64,000 nucleotides of DNA from Chryseobacterium gleum (GTDB lineage: Bacteria; Bacteroidota; Bacteroidia; Flavobacteriales; Weeksellaceae). The stretch lies in contig NZ_LR134289.1 of assembly GCF_900636535.1 (NCBI RefSeq), forward strand, positions 3,286,001-3,350,000, written 5' to 3'. A program made the translations under genes and the position numbers. The notes under the pieces were generated by a model. That model saw only the letters and a list, made by a program, of their open reading frames with translations, made no database searches and was not told the DNA's origin. Positions 45,301 to 52,037 of the stretch are shown here, piece after piece; position 1 is the first letter of the stretch; each line of letters starts with the position of its first letter.

Positions 45301-45532
45301 CGGTCAGGATACTTATCGCTGGATTATTTTTACTTCAGCAAAAGGCTTGGTTGATGGCTCTTCTTACAGGCTGCCGGCGTGGGGAACTTATACTCTGGAC
45401 GGACAAAACCTTGAAAAAACCGGTGTGAAACCTGATATTTACGTAAAAAATACCTTCATGGACCGTCTTCAGAACAATGACCCTCAATTGGAAAGAGCTG
45501 TTCAGGAAATTCTTAAAGATTTAAAGAAATAA
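42341..45532 (+). CDS. Tricorn-like S41 family protease
   Basis: The 1063-residue protein has a signal peptide (MKKTIISLFTAFSMIGISA, then Q). About residues 25-540 form TolB/WD-like beta-propeller repeats (SPDGKTAYFSYDGDIWRV, SPDGKWLAFSSNQYGNYDLY). A Lys/Glu/Asp-rich linker of about 40 residues follows (about 545-585). A PDZ-like segment is followed by the S41 serine protease core, with likely nucleophile in NEASLSDAEMTAAGF and the later GQDTYRWIIF. In family members this digests exported peptides. It is periplasmic by its signal peptide. The run lies inside the tRNA-Asn repeat-bounded segment. Confidence 0.87.
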   Translation: MKKTIISLFTAFSMIGISAQEKSYFLSSPSLSPDGKTAYFSYDGDIWRVDSNGGNASRITALDGEEINPRVSPDGKWLAFSSNQYGNYDLYVMPSEGGTIKQLTFHTGKDEIENWSWDSKTIYFTSNRNNNFGSFKTTIEGKTPQKLFNNYFNNTNGLAETPAGEYLFTSSSESAHQVQRKRYKGENNPDILGYNPKNNTFKQYTNYEGKDFNPSVDKNGIIYFISDENNGEYNLYKIEGGKKTALTQFDTSIKKPFVSADGTKIIFEKDYQLYTYDVASKKTRLLNVNLNTNKTLEKEQNFNVENNISYYDVSPDGKKMAFISRGILFVSDVEGKFAQQVTDGKERAMEVKWLKDNRTLLYNQTYNGYQNWFTVSADGKGQPKQLTQDLRNNRSITLNNDLSKAVYLSGRDEVRLLDLKDFNSTTIVKDEIWAFQNSRPSFSPNNEYVLFSAKRNFELDIFIYNIKKGQTLNLTNTGVSEEDPVWSPNGKYIYFASDRTNPSYPLGMQKSNIYRMALDWFDEPFKSEKFDNLFIEEKKEAKPSDTAKDTKDKKNKKEEDKDKEKKEEKEKEPVIKELKVNPEDTLDRIELVTDRYGYQDDPAVFADDKKEILLFNSNQDNGKRQLFKKVFTDFEPAKSEKVFDKAAYYLTKNDKNLFALIEGNIYKTTVSALKPEKINIQYSFDKDLASEFTQMYAEAWTGVEENFYDEKFHGIDWKAKKEQYAKYLPYVHNRNDLRILLNDLLGELNSSHTGFSSSGKEEAMFLNYFTNETGIIFKKDQPYMVESILRKSPAFRTGVDIKPGDQLIAVNGKKVDPDENRETYFTTPKKQEELVLTFSRGGKNITSKVHPISNGELKSLLYDDWIYNNHQRVDKLSNNRIAYSCMKNMSTDELDRFLLDMVEQENRKDAVILDLRYNTGGNVHDKVLNFLSQRPYLQWKYREGKITTQPNFAPSGKPIVLLINEASLSDAEMTAAGFKALKLGKIIGQDTYRWIIFTSAKGLVDGSSYRLPAWGTYTLDGQNLEKTGVKPDIYVKNTFMDRLQNNDPQLERAVQEILKDLKK

Positions 45533-45551
45533 ATGTAGTCTTTTTAATTAT

Positions 45552-45587
45552 ATCCGGTCCTGAAATAACGGTTTTTCAGGACCGGAT
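45552..45587 (+). terminator. Strong hairpin after the tricorn-like gene
   Basis: The 14-bp stem ATCCGGTCCTGAAA/TTTCAGGACCGGAT has an 8-base loop. There is no long T-run after it. It probably stabilises the 3' end or terminates transcription. Confidence 0.6.
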
Positions 45588-45683
45588 TAAATTAGCAATA
45601 TCATAAACATCCCAAATGACATAGTTAATTCCTTTATTAGACAGAATATTTCCGGGATTGACTGAAAAAAGATAAAATATTTC
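45576..45683 (-). pseudogene. 36-codon remnant, protein-like C-terminus
   Basis: A minus-strand frame reads FSVNPGNILSNKGINYVIWD then VYDIANLIRS and stop. No start codon or upstream part is present. The composition resembles a genuine protein end, but chance cannot be excluded. Nothing else gene-like is seen in 45684-45759. Confidence 0.25.
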
Positions 45684-45759
45684 TTATTGAAATTCAATAC
45701 ATTTAGTTAAAAATCTTCAAGAATAAGGGATAAAACTTGCTTGGTACCAATATTCATAT

Positions 45760-45895
45760 TATATTTGCACCACTTAAAACAAAGGACATTCCTCCTTAGC
45801 TCAGTTGGTTAGAGCATCTGACTGTTAATCAGAGGGTCGCTGGTTCGAGCCCAGCAGGAGGAGCAAAAAGACTTACAGAAATGTAGGTCTTTTTT
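45760..45895 (+). repeat. 136-bp direct repeat, copy 2 (promoter, tRNA-Asn, terminator)
   Basis: It is identical to 39483-39618, with an offset of 6277 bases. Its -7 box TATATTTG (45760-45767) again has a TTG 20 bases upstream although the surrounding sequence differs. Confidence 0.9.
45790..45863 (+). tRNA. tRNA-Asn (GTT), copy 2
   Basis: The gene is base-for-base identical to the copy at 39513, with the same acceptor TCCTCCT/AGGAGGA, anticodon GTT at 45824-45826 and no encoded CCA. Confidence 0.95.
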
Positions 45896-46030
45896 ATTTT
45901 ATATTCTTAAAAGTATCAGAGTCAACTTATAAAGGCGACCACTTTATCCATTCCATTAATCCTCTGATTATTATCTCTTAAGCGTTAAAATTTTCAATTA
46001 TTTTTTCAACAACACTTATATTATTTTCGT

Positions 46031-46038
46031 TACTTTTG
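46031..46038 (+). promoter_or_regulatory. Candidate -7 promoter box of the DUF5686 gene
   Basis: TACTTTTG matches TAnnTTTG, about 95 bases before the chosen start codon. It supports transcription of the DUF5686 gene from its own promoter. Confidence 0.55.
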
Positions 46039-46133
46039 TCGTTTTATAAGGTAGAATAAAAATATTTTATTTTTTTACCTTTTTTTAAATAAACTGCATG
46101 CTTTTTGTTTATGCTAATTGCCTGAAGAAACGA

Positions 46134-48665
46134 ATGATGTTAAACAATAACTCCCAAAAACACTATCTTTTATTTTTTTTCCTGATTCTCTCCGGTTCCG
46201 TATGCGCTCAAAACAAGGCCAGCGGTAAGGTGGTTGACGAAAAGAACAATAAAGAACTGAATAAAGTTGATATTTTCATCAACAATAATGCGACCCCTTC
46301 CCTGACGACAACTTCAGGTAGTTTCACCGTTCAGTCAGACAGCATTATCCATCAGTTAAGATTTTCCAGAAAAAACTATGTAACGGAAACCCTTGACATT
46401 ACTCCAGAAAATGCAGAAAATATTTTCGTACAGCTTTCGCAAGCTAAAGTAAGTGACATCCAGGAGATTGTTCTTCAAAGCGGTAAGACTAAATACAAAA
46501 ATAAAAAAGAAAACCCCGCTTATGCTATTATGCAGAAGGTCTGGGCACAAAAAAGAAATAACGGATTAGAAAAGTTCGATACGTATTCCTACAAAGAATA
46601 TGAAAAAACGCAGTTTGACCTGAACAATCTGGACAGTGCGTTTATGAAGAAAAAGATCTTCAATAAACTTGATTTCATTTTCAGTTATGCAGATTCCACA
46701 GCAAGCGGAAGACTTGGACTTCCCATCTTCCTGAATGAAGCGGTTTATGAAAATTATGGTAAAAACAAACCGGATAAAGACAGTAAAAGAACTTTGGTTG
46801 CTCAGAAAACTTCAGGTTTCCAGGACAATCAGGTGATTACCGTTTCAGCTAAAAACCTCTATCGTGATATTAATATTTACGATAATACCCTGAATTACTT
46901 CGACATTGGTTTCCAGAGTCCGGTAGGAACGGATGGTTTCAGCACCTACGATTACAGCCTTATGGACACCATTACGATCCGTGGGGAAAAAGCATTCCAG
47001 ATAAGATACCAGCCAAAAAGAAAAGATATCCTTGCATTCCAAGGAAATCTTTATATTGATACAGATACTTATGCTGTATTAGGAGCAACATTGAAGTCAA
47101 CCCAGAAAATCAATGTCAACTTTGTCAACAGTGTCTATACTCAGGTAGAATACGACAATCCTGATGATGCCACGTTTCTTCCTAAAAAACTGATTACCGA
47201 ATTTGAAATGAGTCCTTTTTCAAAAAAGAAAGGAGCCAAAAGCATCATCGCCAAAAGATCTGTAGATTATTCCGATTATCAGTTTAATAAGCCTCTAGAC
47301 CCAAAGGTTTTCAAGCGTACTGAAGAAGAATACGAAGACCAGTTTACCAATAAAGATGAAGCTTACTGGACAAAGGTCAGACCCGACACTTTATCCAAAG
47401 CAGAGCAGGGCGTTTACAACATGCTTGACCAGCTTCAGCAGACCCCGAAATTCAACAGGATGGTGAAGCTGTTTGAAACCCTTGGTTCACGTTATTATAA
47501 TGCCTTCAAAGGAATAGATATTGGTCCCATATTTTCAATTTATGGAAGAAATGAAGTAGAAGGAGACAGAATACGATTGGGAGCAAGAACCTATTTCGGA
47601 TTGAATGATACCTGGAGAGCCCAGTTTTATACAGCCTACGGGTTCAAAGACCAGCAGATCAAATATGGAGTTGAGGCAAGGTATATGTTCAATAAGCTGA
47701 ACCGTTTTATGATTGGAGCAGGAACCAGCAGAGATATTGTTCAGCTTGGAGGACAGCTTACATCCGGTGATGGCGTTACACCTCAATCCTCATCTACCAG
47801 CACTTTTTTTGCAAGAGGGGAAAACATTTCTTTAAGTTCTGTCAATAAAACAAGTGTTTTTGCAGCTATTGAACCGTGGAAAAACTTTCAGATAAGAATA
47901 GATGGAGTGATGCAGAGCATTAAATCTGCAATTCCTGAGAAATTCAATCTGATGTATTATAAAGACGGACAGCTGAGAAAGACCGTTAATGACTCACATG
48001 TTACCATCAGCTTAATCGCAAAGCCCGGCGCTAAATTTTCCCAAACCGGAATTGACCGTTATCAGGCCAGAAACCTGGCTCCAACGATTGTTTTAAGATA
48101 TACCAGAGGTATTGAAGGTTTATTCAATGCTGACTTTAATTATGACAAGCTGCAGTTTATGCTCTATAAGCCGTTTTTGATTGGAAGCATGGGAAAACTG
48201 GTTGTTAATTTCGAAGCAGGAAAGAATTTCAGCACTGTTCCTTTGGCATTACAGAATATAATCCCTGCCAACCTTTCATATGGTTTGGTACCCAATACAT
48301 TCTCACAGCTTAATTATTATGAATTTGTAACTGATGCTTATACTACCCTTCAATTAGAACACCATTTTAACGGTAAGATCCTTTCTTATATTCCTTTGAT
48401 TAAAAAACTGAAGCTTAGAGAGGTTGCATTTATCAGAGGTGCATACGGAACATTAAGTGATGCATCCAAAGCCATCAATGTGGAAGGATTTAAATACTCT
48501 GCACCCAGCGAACATATTTATTATGAATACGGCTTCGGGATTGAAAATATAGGAATCGGAAATCTCAGAATTTTCAGAGTGGATTTCAACTGGAGAGGAA
48601 ATTATCTTGACAAACCGGATATCTCAAAATTCGGTGTTAAGGCAGGGTTCCAGGTAGGATTCTAG
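46134..48665 (+). CDS. DUF5686 outer-membrane protein with carboxypeptidase-regulatory-like N-terminus
   Basis: The protein has 843 residues from ATG 46134. An upstream ATG (46098) adds 12 residues ahead of the signal peptide and is less likely. The signal peptide is KHYLLFFFLILSGSVCA, then Q. A CarboxypepD_reg-like domain (KVVDEKNNKELNKVDIFINN) spans about residues 25-105. The DUF5686 region follows, with KENPAYAIMQKVWAQKRNNG and a C-terminal barrel (GLNDTWRAQFYTAYGFKDQQ). The end VKAGFQVGF has the aromatic terminus of outer-membrane proteins. Physiological role unknown. Confidence 0.87.
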   Translation: MMLNNNSQKHYLLFFFLILSGSVCAQNKASGKVVDEKNNKELNKVDIFINNNATPSLTTTSGSFTVQSDSIIHQLRFSRKNYVTETLDITPENAENIFVQLSQAKVSDIQEIVLQSGKTKYKNKKENPAYAIMQKVWAQKRNNGLEKFDTYSYKEYEKTQFDLNNLDSAFMKKKIFNKLDFIFSYADSTASGRLGLPIFLNEAVYENYGKNKPDKDSKRTLVAQKTSGFQDNQVITVSAKNLYRDINIYDNTLNYFDIGFQSPVGTDGFSTYDYSLMDTITIRGEKAFQIRYQPKRKDILAFQGNLYIDTDTYAVLGATLKSTQKINVNFVNSVYTQVEYDNPDDATFLPKKLITEFEMSPFSKKKGAKSIIAKRSVDYSDYQFNKPLDPKVFKRTEEEYEDQFTNKDEAYWTKVRPDTLSKAEQGVYNMLDQLQQTPKFNRMVKLFETLGSRYYNAFKGIDIGPIFSIYGRNEVEGDRIRLGARTYFGLNDTWRAQFYTAYGFKDQQIKYGVEARYMFNKLNRFMIGAGTSRDIVQLGGQLTSGDGVTPQSSSTSTFFARGENISLSSVNKTSVFAAIEPWKNFQIRIDGVMQSIKSAIPEKFNLMYYKDGQLRKTVNDSHVTISLIAKPGAKFSQTGIDRYQARNLAPTIVLRYTRGIEGLFNADFNYDKLQFMLYKPFLIGSMGKLVVNFEAGKNFSTVPLALQNIIPANLSYGLVPNTFSQLNYYEFVTDAYTTLQLEHHFNGKILSYIPLIKKLKLREVAFIRGAYGTLSDASKAINVEGFKYSAPSEHIYYEYGFGIENIGIGNLRIFRVDFNWRGNYLDKPDISKFGVKAGFQVGF

Positions 48666-48679
48666 ACAATAAAATAGTT

Positions 48680-48704
48680 TCGGCGGCTTCTTTGAAGCCG
48701 CCGA
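48680..48704. terminator. Bidirectional terminator hairpin
   Basis: The 11-bp GC-rich stem TCGGCGGCTTC/GAAGCCGCCGA has a 3-base loop, with AAAATTT and AAACTATTTTAT on the two sides. It serves the DUF5686 gene and the convergent peptide gene 1. Confidence 0.85.
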
Positions 48705-48741
48705 AAATTTATTTACCTTTATTCTATATAATGAGAGGTTA

Positions 48742-48906
48742 TTAAAAGCACTCACAACCTTCTACATCAAGCAGACATCGCATTTTCTGTTCATTCGTAA
48801 GTCCGCACCATACGCTACATGATGTAATAGGCTTTGCCGGACACCATACTTCACCTCCGTTAATACTTCTCAGACTTTTCTTCGTTAATTTTCTTAAATT
48901 TTTCAT
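48742..48906 (-). CDS. 54-residue double-glycine Cys-rich peptide 1 (bacteriocin-like)
   Basis: The peptide has a leader MKNLRKLTKKSLRSINGG ending in double glycine at 17-18, then EVWCPAKPITSCSVWCG and onward to CECF. Six cysteines are at 22, 30, 34, 44, 51 and 53. Such leaders are cleaved by bacteriocin-type ABC peptidases during export. The family resembles annotated bacteriocin-like proteins of Chryseobacterium; activity is unknown. It has its own promoter-like box and shares a leader element with the paralog at 49099. No dedicated transporter or modification gene is adjacent. Confidence 0.85.
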   Translation of the reverse strand: MKNLRKLTKKSLRSINGGEVWCPAKPITSCSVWCGLTNEQKMRCLLDVEGCECF

Positions 48907-48928
48907 GATTGTTTAGTTTTATTTATCA

Positions 48929-48956
48929 CCTACTCTTTTTGCTTTTCGGCTTCCGC
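48929..48956 (-). promoter_or_regulatory. Conserved 28-base 5' leader element, copy 1
   Basis: On the minus strand the element contains AGCCGAAAAGCA and AAGAGTAGG and ends 22 bases before the peptide 1 ATG. It matches 24 of 28 positions of the element before peptide 2. It lies in the predicted 5' untranslated RNA, about 26 bases after the -7 box. Confidence 0.6.
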
Positions 48957-48981
48957 ATAATTCTTTTGTTTTAAAGTCGGC

Positions 48982-48989
48982 TAAATATA
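48982..48989 (-). promoter_or_regulatory. Candidate -7 promoter box of peptide 1
   Basis: The minus strand reads TATATTTA, one base off TAnnTTTG. Its spacing to the conserved leader element (25 bases) equals that for peptide 2 within one base. Confidence 0.45.
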
Positions 48990-49041
48990 TTAATATTTCA
49001 CTTATTGAAGATATTATTTAAATATTTTTAACTAAATAAAA

Positions 49042-49064
49042 AGCTGAACCTTCACGATTCAGCT
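49042..49064 (-). terminator. Terminator of peptide 2
   Basis: The stem AGCTGAA/TTCAGCT is followed on the minus strand by TTTTTATTT, 35 bases beyond the peptide 2 stop. Confidence 0.75.
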
Positions 49065-49098
49065 CTATACAATCTCAAAGGGCATTTTTCTTCTATCA

Positions 49099-49263
49099 TT
49101 AAAAGCATTCCGTACATGGTTCAGACAAAATACAGTGTGATTTCTGCCATGGAGTCCAGCTGCACCATTCTTCGCAGGACTGAAACATAGAAGGACAATT
49201 GGCAGCTATCCCACCGGCAATTCCTTTTAAATTTTTTCTGGTTAATTTCTTTACATTTTTCAT
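49099..49263 (-). CDS. 54-residue double-glycine Cys-rich peptide 2 (bacteriocin-like)
   Basis: This paralog of peptide 1 has the same length. The leader MKNVKKLTRKNLKGIAGG ends in double glycine at 17-18. Cysteines are at 23, 30, 34, 44, 50 and 53, and SCxxWC and the C-terminal xCF are shared with peptide 1. The mature part IAANCPSMFQSCEEWCSW differs in loops, consistent with duplication and divergence. Each gene has its own promoter box, leader element and terminator. Export and biological role are inferred from the leader only. Confidence 0.85.
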   Translation of the reverse strand: MKNVKKLTRKNLKGIAGGIAANCPSMFQSCEEWCSWTPWQKSHCILSEPCTECF

Positions 49264-49283
49264 AGATATTTGTTTTAATGCTG

Positions 49284-49311
49284 CCTACTCTTGATGCTTT
49301 TCGGCTATCGC
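49284..49311 (-). promoter_or_regulatory. Conserved 28-base 5' leader element, copy 2
   Basis: It differs from the copy at 48929 only in two dinucleotides. It ends 20 bases before the peptide 2 ATG and starts 26 bases after the -7 box. A CCACA/TGTGG hairpin lies between the box and the element only in this copy. Confidence 0.6.
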
Positions 49312-49337
49312 AACTGTACCACAAATGTGGCAGTGAA

Positions 49338-49345
49338 CAAATATA
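49338..49345 (-). promoter_or_regulatory. Candidate -7 promoter box of peptide 2
   Basis: The minus strand reads TATATTTG, a perfect TAnnTTTG match, giving an untranslated leader of roughly 70 bases. Confidence 0.6.
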
Positions 49346-49390
49346 AAATATTTCACGAATAAATGAATACTAAGCAATCCGTAAATAAAA

Positions 49391-49414
49391 AAACCTCAGT
49401 AAAAACTGAGGTTT
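49391..49414 (-). terminator. Terminator of rplU-rpmA
   Basis: The 10-bp stem AAACCTCAGT/ACTGAGGTTT has a 4-base loop and is followed on the minus strand by TTTTATTTAC, 26 bases past the rpmA stop. Confidence 0.85.
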
Positions 49415-49439
49415 TAATTTTTATAAAACGCTTACAAAA

Positions 49440-49697
49440 TTATGCGTTTGGCTCTACAGATACGAAAGATCTGTTGTTTGCTTTCTTTCTGAAAACTACT
49501 TTACCATCTACTAATGCAAACAAAGTGTGATCTTTACCGATTCCCACGTTATCACCTGGGTGGTGCTGAGTACCTCTTTGTCTAACAATAATATTTCCGG
49601 CAATAGCTTCTTGTCCTCCGAAAATCTTCACACCTAATCTTTTAGAGTGAGACTCTCTACCGTTCTTGGAACTACCGACTCCTTTCTTGTGTGCCAT
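49440..49697 (-). CDS. rpmA: 50S ribosomal protein L27
   Basis: The 85-residue protein begins [20 protein letters not shown] and continues with [18 protein letters not shown] and [17 protein letters not shown], standard L27. The N-terminal tail reaches the peptidyl-transferase centre. It is the second gene after rplU, 12 bases apart. Confidence 0.98.
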   Translation of the reverse strand: MAHKKGVGSSKNGRESHSKRLGVKIFGGQEAIAGNIIVRQRGTQHHPGDNVGIGKDHTLFALVDGKVVFRKKANNRSFVSVEPNA

Positions 49698-49709
49698 TTT
49701 ATTACTGGA

Positions 49710-50288
49710 TTATTTATTAAGTGCTTTAAATTGATCAATGTTCTTAATGATAGCAGCATCTACTTCTTCATGAGTAAGAACATTCTTTTCTAATTCAACT
49801 TTAACTGCTTTACCTAAAGTAATTAAAGTTTCTCTGTTCTCTTTAGACTGAGACAAGTTGTTTTTCTTTAAGTGATAGTTCAGCTCGTGATCTTCACCAA
49901 AGTTAACAGTTGCGTTGTCAGAAAGAACTTCACCTTTCACAGTTTCTTTTTTAGCAGCAGCTTTTTTAGCTCCACCTTCAAATCCTGTAATACCAGTGAT
50001 TACGATTTGAGTTAAAGATTGTCTGTGACCGTTTTTCACTTTGTAACCTTTTCTTCTTTTCTTTTTGAAAACGATTACTTTATCAGCTTTTACGTGGTCA
50101 AGGATCTCTGCTTCAACAGTGATTCCGTTTACAGCTGGGGCGCCTACAGTGATTGCACCGTTTACAGTAAGAAGAACTTTATCGAAAGAAATTTTTCCTC
50201 CTTTATCTCCTTTTAAACGGTTTACAAACAACTTCTGGTCTTGCTCAACTTTGTATTGAAGCCCTGCTATTTCTACAATTGCAAACAT
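49710..50288 (-). CDS. rplU: 50S ribosomal protein L21 with C-terminal extension
   Basis: The protein has 192 residues. The first 100 are typical L21 (MFAIVEIAGLQYKVEQDQKL, VIVFKKKRRKGYKVKNGHRQ). A further 90-residue tail follows, Ala/Lys rich then helical (KAVKVELEKNVLTHEEVDAA), present in flavobacterial versions. The promoter box TATATTTG lies 31 bases before the start. Confidence 0.96.
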   Translation of the reverse strand: MFAIVEIAGLQYKVEQDQKLFVNRLKGDKGGKISFDKVLLTVNGAITVGAPAVNGITVEAEILDHVKADKVIVFKKKRRKGYKVKNGHRQSLTQIVITGITGFEGGAKKAAAKKETVKGEVLSDNATVNFGEDHELNYHLKKNNLSQSKENRETLITLGKAVKVELEKNVLTHEEVDAAIIKNIDQFKALNK

Positions 50289-50318
50289 TGTTTATAAATT
50301 TTTAGTTATTTCGAGGTG

Positions 50319-50326
50319 CAAATATA
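50319..50326 (-). promoter_or_regulatory. -7 promoter box of rplU-rpmA
   Basis: The minus strand reads TATATTTG then CACC, the same sequence as in the tRNA-Asn promoters, and is a strong match to TAnnTTTG. Confidence 0.7.
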
Positions 50327-50473
50327 CATATAAATTTCTAAATAGCTTACAATCAAAGCAATGTTTTTTTAAATAAAATCCTATTCACTATGTTTTGAAT
50401 AATTTTTTGAAATAAAGTACTCACAATTAAGAGATAATTTATTACCTTCGTTTTACCAAATTGAAATTTATAT

Positions 50474-51361
50474 ATGAAAAGAAACTTTAATCTCTGCTTA
50501 TTAGCAGGCGCCATTGCTGTCACTTCATTGACGGCATGTAGTGATGACCAGATGGACAGCAATGTTCAACCTCAGCAAGAAGCACTTAGTGCAAAAATTG
50601 ATCAGCCGGGAAATACTGAAAAAGGATGCTCTTACGTAGACAACAACTGGAGCTCAAGTTCTGTTTTGCTGACAGGCCTTCAAAACTCCACAGACACCAA
50701 TTTCATGAACGGTCAGATGACTAAAATTGCAGGCATGTGGGGAAGAACCGCTCCTACACTGCGATTTGTAAATGACCCTTCCAATTTCAACTCTACGTAC
50801 AACGCTATTTCTTATTCTACAGGAAAGATCTATTACGGATATGCTATCTATTATGATGCAAAATCAAAAGGTGGCGATATTGTAAACGCAATGATCCTTG
50901 CCCACGAATACGGACATCAGCTTCAGTACATCTTCAATCTTCCTTCTGTATCAGAATCAACATACAGACCGAACGAGCTTGAAGCAGATGGTTTCGCAGG
51001 ATATTATCTGAGAAGACCTAATGGTTACAATAAAACCAGCTTCCCTGAAATTGCAGCAGCTTATGAGTTTGCTCAGAGCATCGGAGACTATCAGACGACC
51101 AATGTCAACCATCACGGAACACCGGCGCAAAGAAGATCAGCAGTTCGTTTAGGATTCCTTCTAGGCCAATACGATCTTAACGCTTCCAATTTCGATTACA
51201 ACTTCTTCTATTACTATCAGGGAGTTTTGAACGGTACGTATAAGATGGCTAAAAACACAGTAAATCCTGAAATTGACGCTTATATGAGCCAATATATAGA
51301 TGAGCTGAGAAAAATTCAGTCAGGAGAAATTTCTGCAGAAGAATTTAAACATCTTCAATAA
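50474..51361 (+). CDS. Zinc metallopeptidase-like lipoprotein
   Basis: The 295-residue protein has a lipobox (AVTSLTACS, Cys 22). The zinc motif ILAHEYGHQLQYIF (HEYGH, about residue 142) is followed by RPNELEADGFAGYYL, whose Glu/Asp supply the third ligand, as in neutral zinc metallopeptidases of the YpfJ type. The upstream GKIYYGYAIYYDAKS forms the expected preceding strand. The mature protein faces the periplasm or surface. The substrate is unknown. It is monocistronic. Confidence 0.8.
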   Translation: MKRNFNLCLLAGAIAVTSLTACSDDQMDSNVQPQQEALSAKIDQPGNTEKGCSYVDNNWSSSSVLLTGLQNSTDTNFMNGQMTKIAGMWGRTAPTLRFVNDPSNFNSTYNAISYSTGKIYYGYAIYYDAKSKGGDIVNAMILAHEYGHQLQYIFNLPSVSESTYRPNELEADGFAGYYLRRPNGYNKTSFPEIAAAYEFAQSIGDYQTTNVNHHGTPAQRRSAVRLGFLLGQYDLNASNFDYNFFYYYQGVLNGTYKMAKNTVNPEIDAYMSQYIDELRKIQSGEISAEEFKHLQ

Positions 51362-51485
51362 ACGAGAACATTCATTTTTAGCATATTTAAGAAAGGAGGC
51401 GGGCAGTATGTTCCGCCCCTTTTTTGTTTTAAAAGCTTTTATACCCAACCCAATCAATTTGTTTGTATTTTTGAAAAAAAAATTC

Positions 51486-52037
51486 ATGAAGTATTTGTTG
51501 TTCATCATTTCTTTTTTCACTCTAAGCTCATGTACAATTGCCGGAATAACGAGTGATTATGGCAAACTCTCTCCCTCCGAACAACAGAGCATTATTCCTG
51601 TAGAGGACTTTTCAAGAACAGATACCCGGCATATTTATAAGATCAATGGTCTTCAGCTAAAGAAAGAATTGGCAAATCACCCAAAATCATTAGTATATAT
51701 ATTTACCAATGGCTGTTCATCAAAATTGTGCCTTCCAATGTCTTCATACGAAACATATGCTAAAGAGAAAGGATATAAATTATTCCTGATTATGAGTGGC
51801 TATCATAATATCAGCGAGACAACCAATCAACGCTCAGCTGTCTTCACAGAACCTCTATTTGCGATTGACAATGATTTTTACAACTCGAATATGAGAATGA
51901 CATACACCAGATATTTCGAAAACGATCTTCGTGGGCTGGACCATACTCAAAAACCAGAATGGGAAGGCAATTTATATTTTTTCGAACGCGGACAGCTAAA
52001 ACAAATTACAAAAGAACTTCCAACCCATCTAAAATGA
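51486..52037 (+). CDS. Lipoprotein with thioredoxin-like features
   Basis: The protein has 183 residues from ATG 51486. A start at 51408 would add an unlikely 26-residue basic leader. The lipobox is FFTLSSC (Cys 16). The segment LVYIFTNGCSSKLCLPMSSY resembles a thioredoxin-fold strand-turn with a CxxxxC pair in place of CxxC. The rest is not recognised. Its stop overlaps the acyltransferase start (ATGA), so the two are translationally coupled and may act together at the envelope. Confidence 0.65.
   Translation: MKYLLFIISFFTLSSCTIAGITSDYGKLSPSEQQSIIPVEDFSRTDTRHIYKINGLQLKKELANHPKSLVYIFTNGCSSKLCLPMSSYETYAKEKGYKLFLIMSGYHNISETTNQRSAVFTEPLFAIDNDFYNSNMRMTYTRYFENDLRGLDHTQKPEWEGNLYFFERGQLKQITKELPTHLK

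Noticed and set aside
39483..45895. A phage or integrative element between the tRNA-Asn copies
   Set aside because: No integrase, transposase or phage structural gene was found between the repeats; only the repeat itself supports mobility.
50353..50562. Minus-strand 69-residue ORF overlapping the metallopeptidase start
   Set aside because: It overlaps a clear lipoprotein signal sequence and ends in AT-rich promoter DNA; composition is not protein-like.
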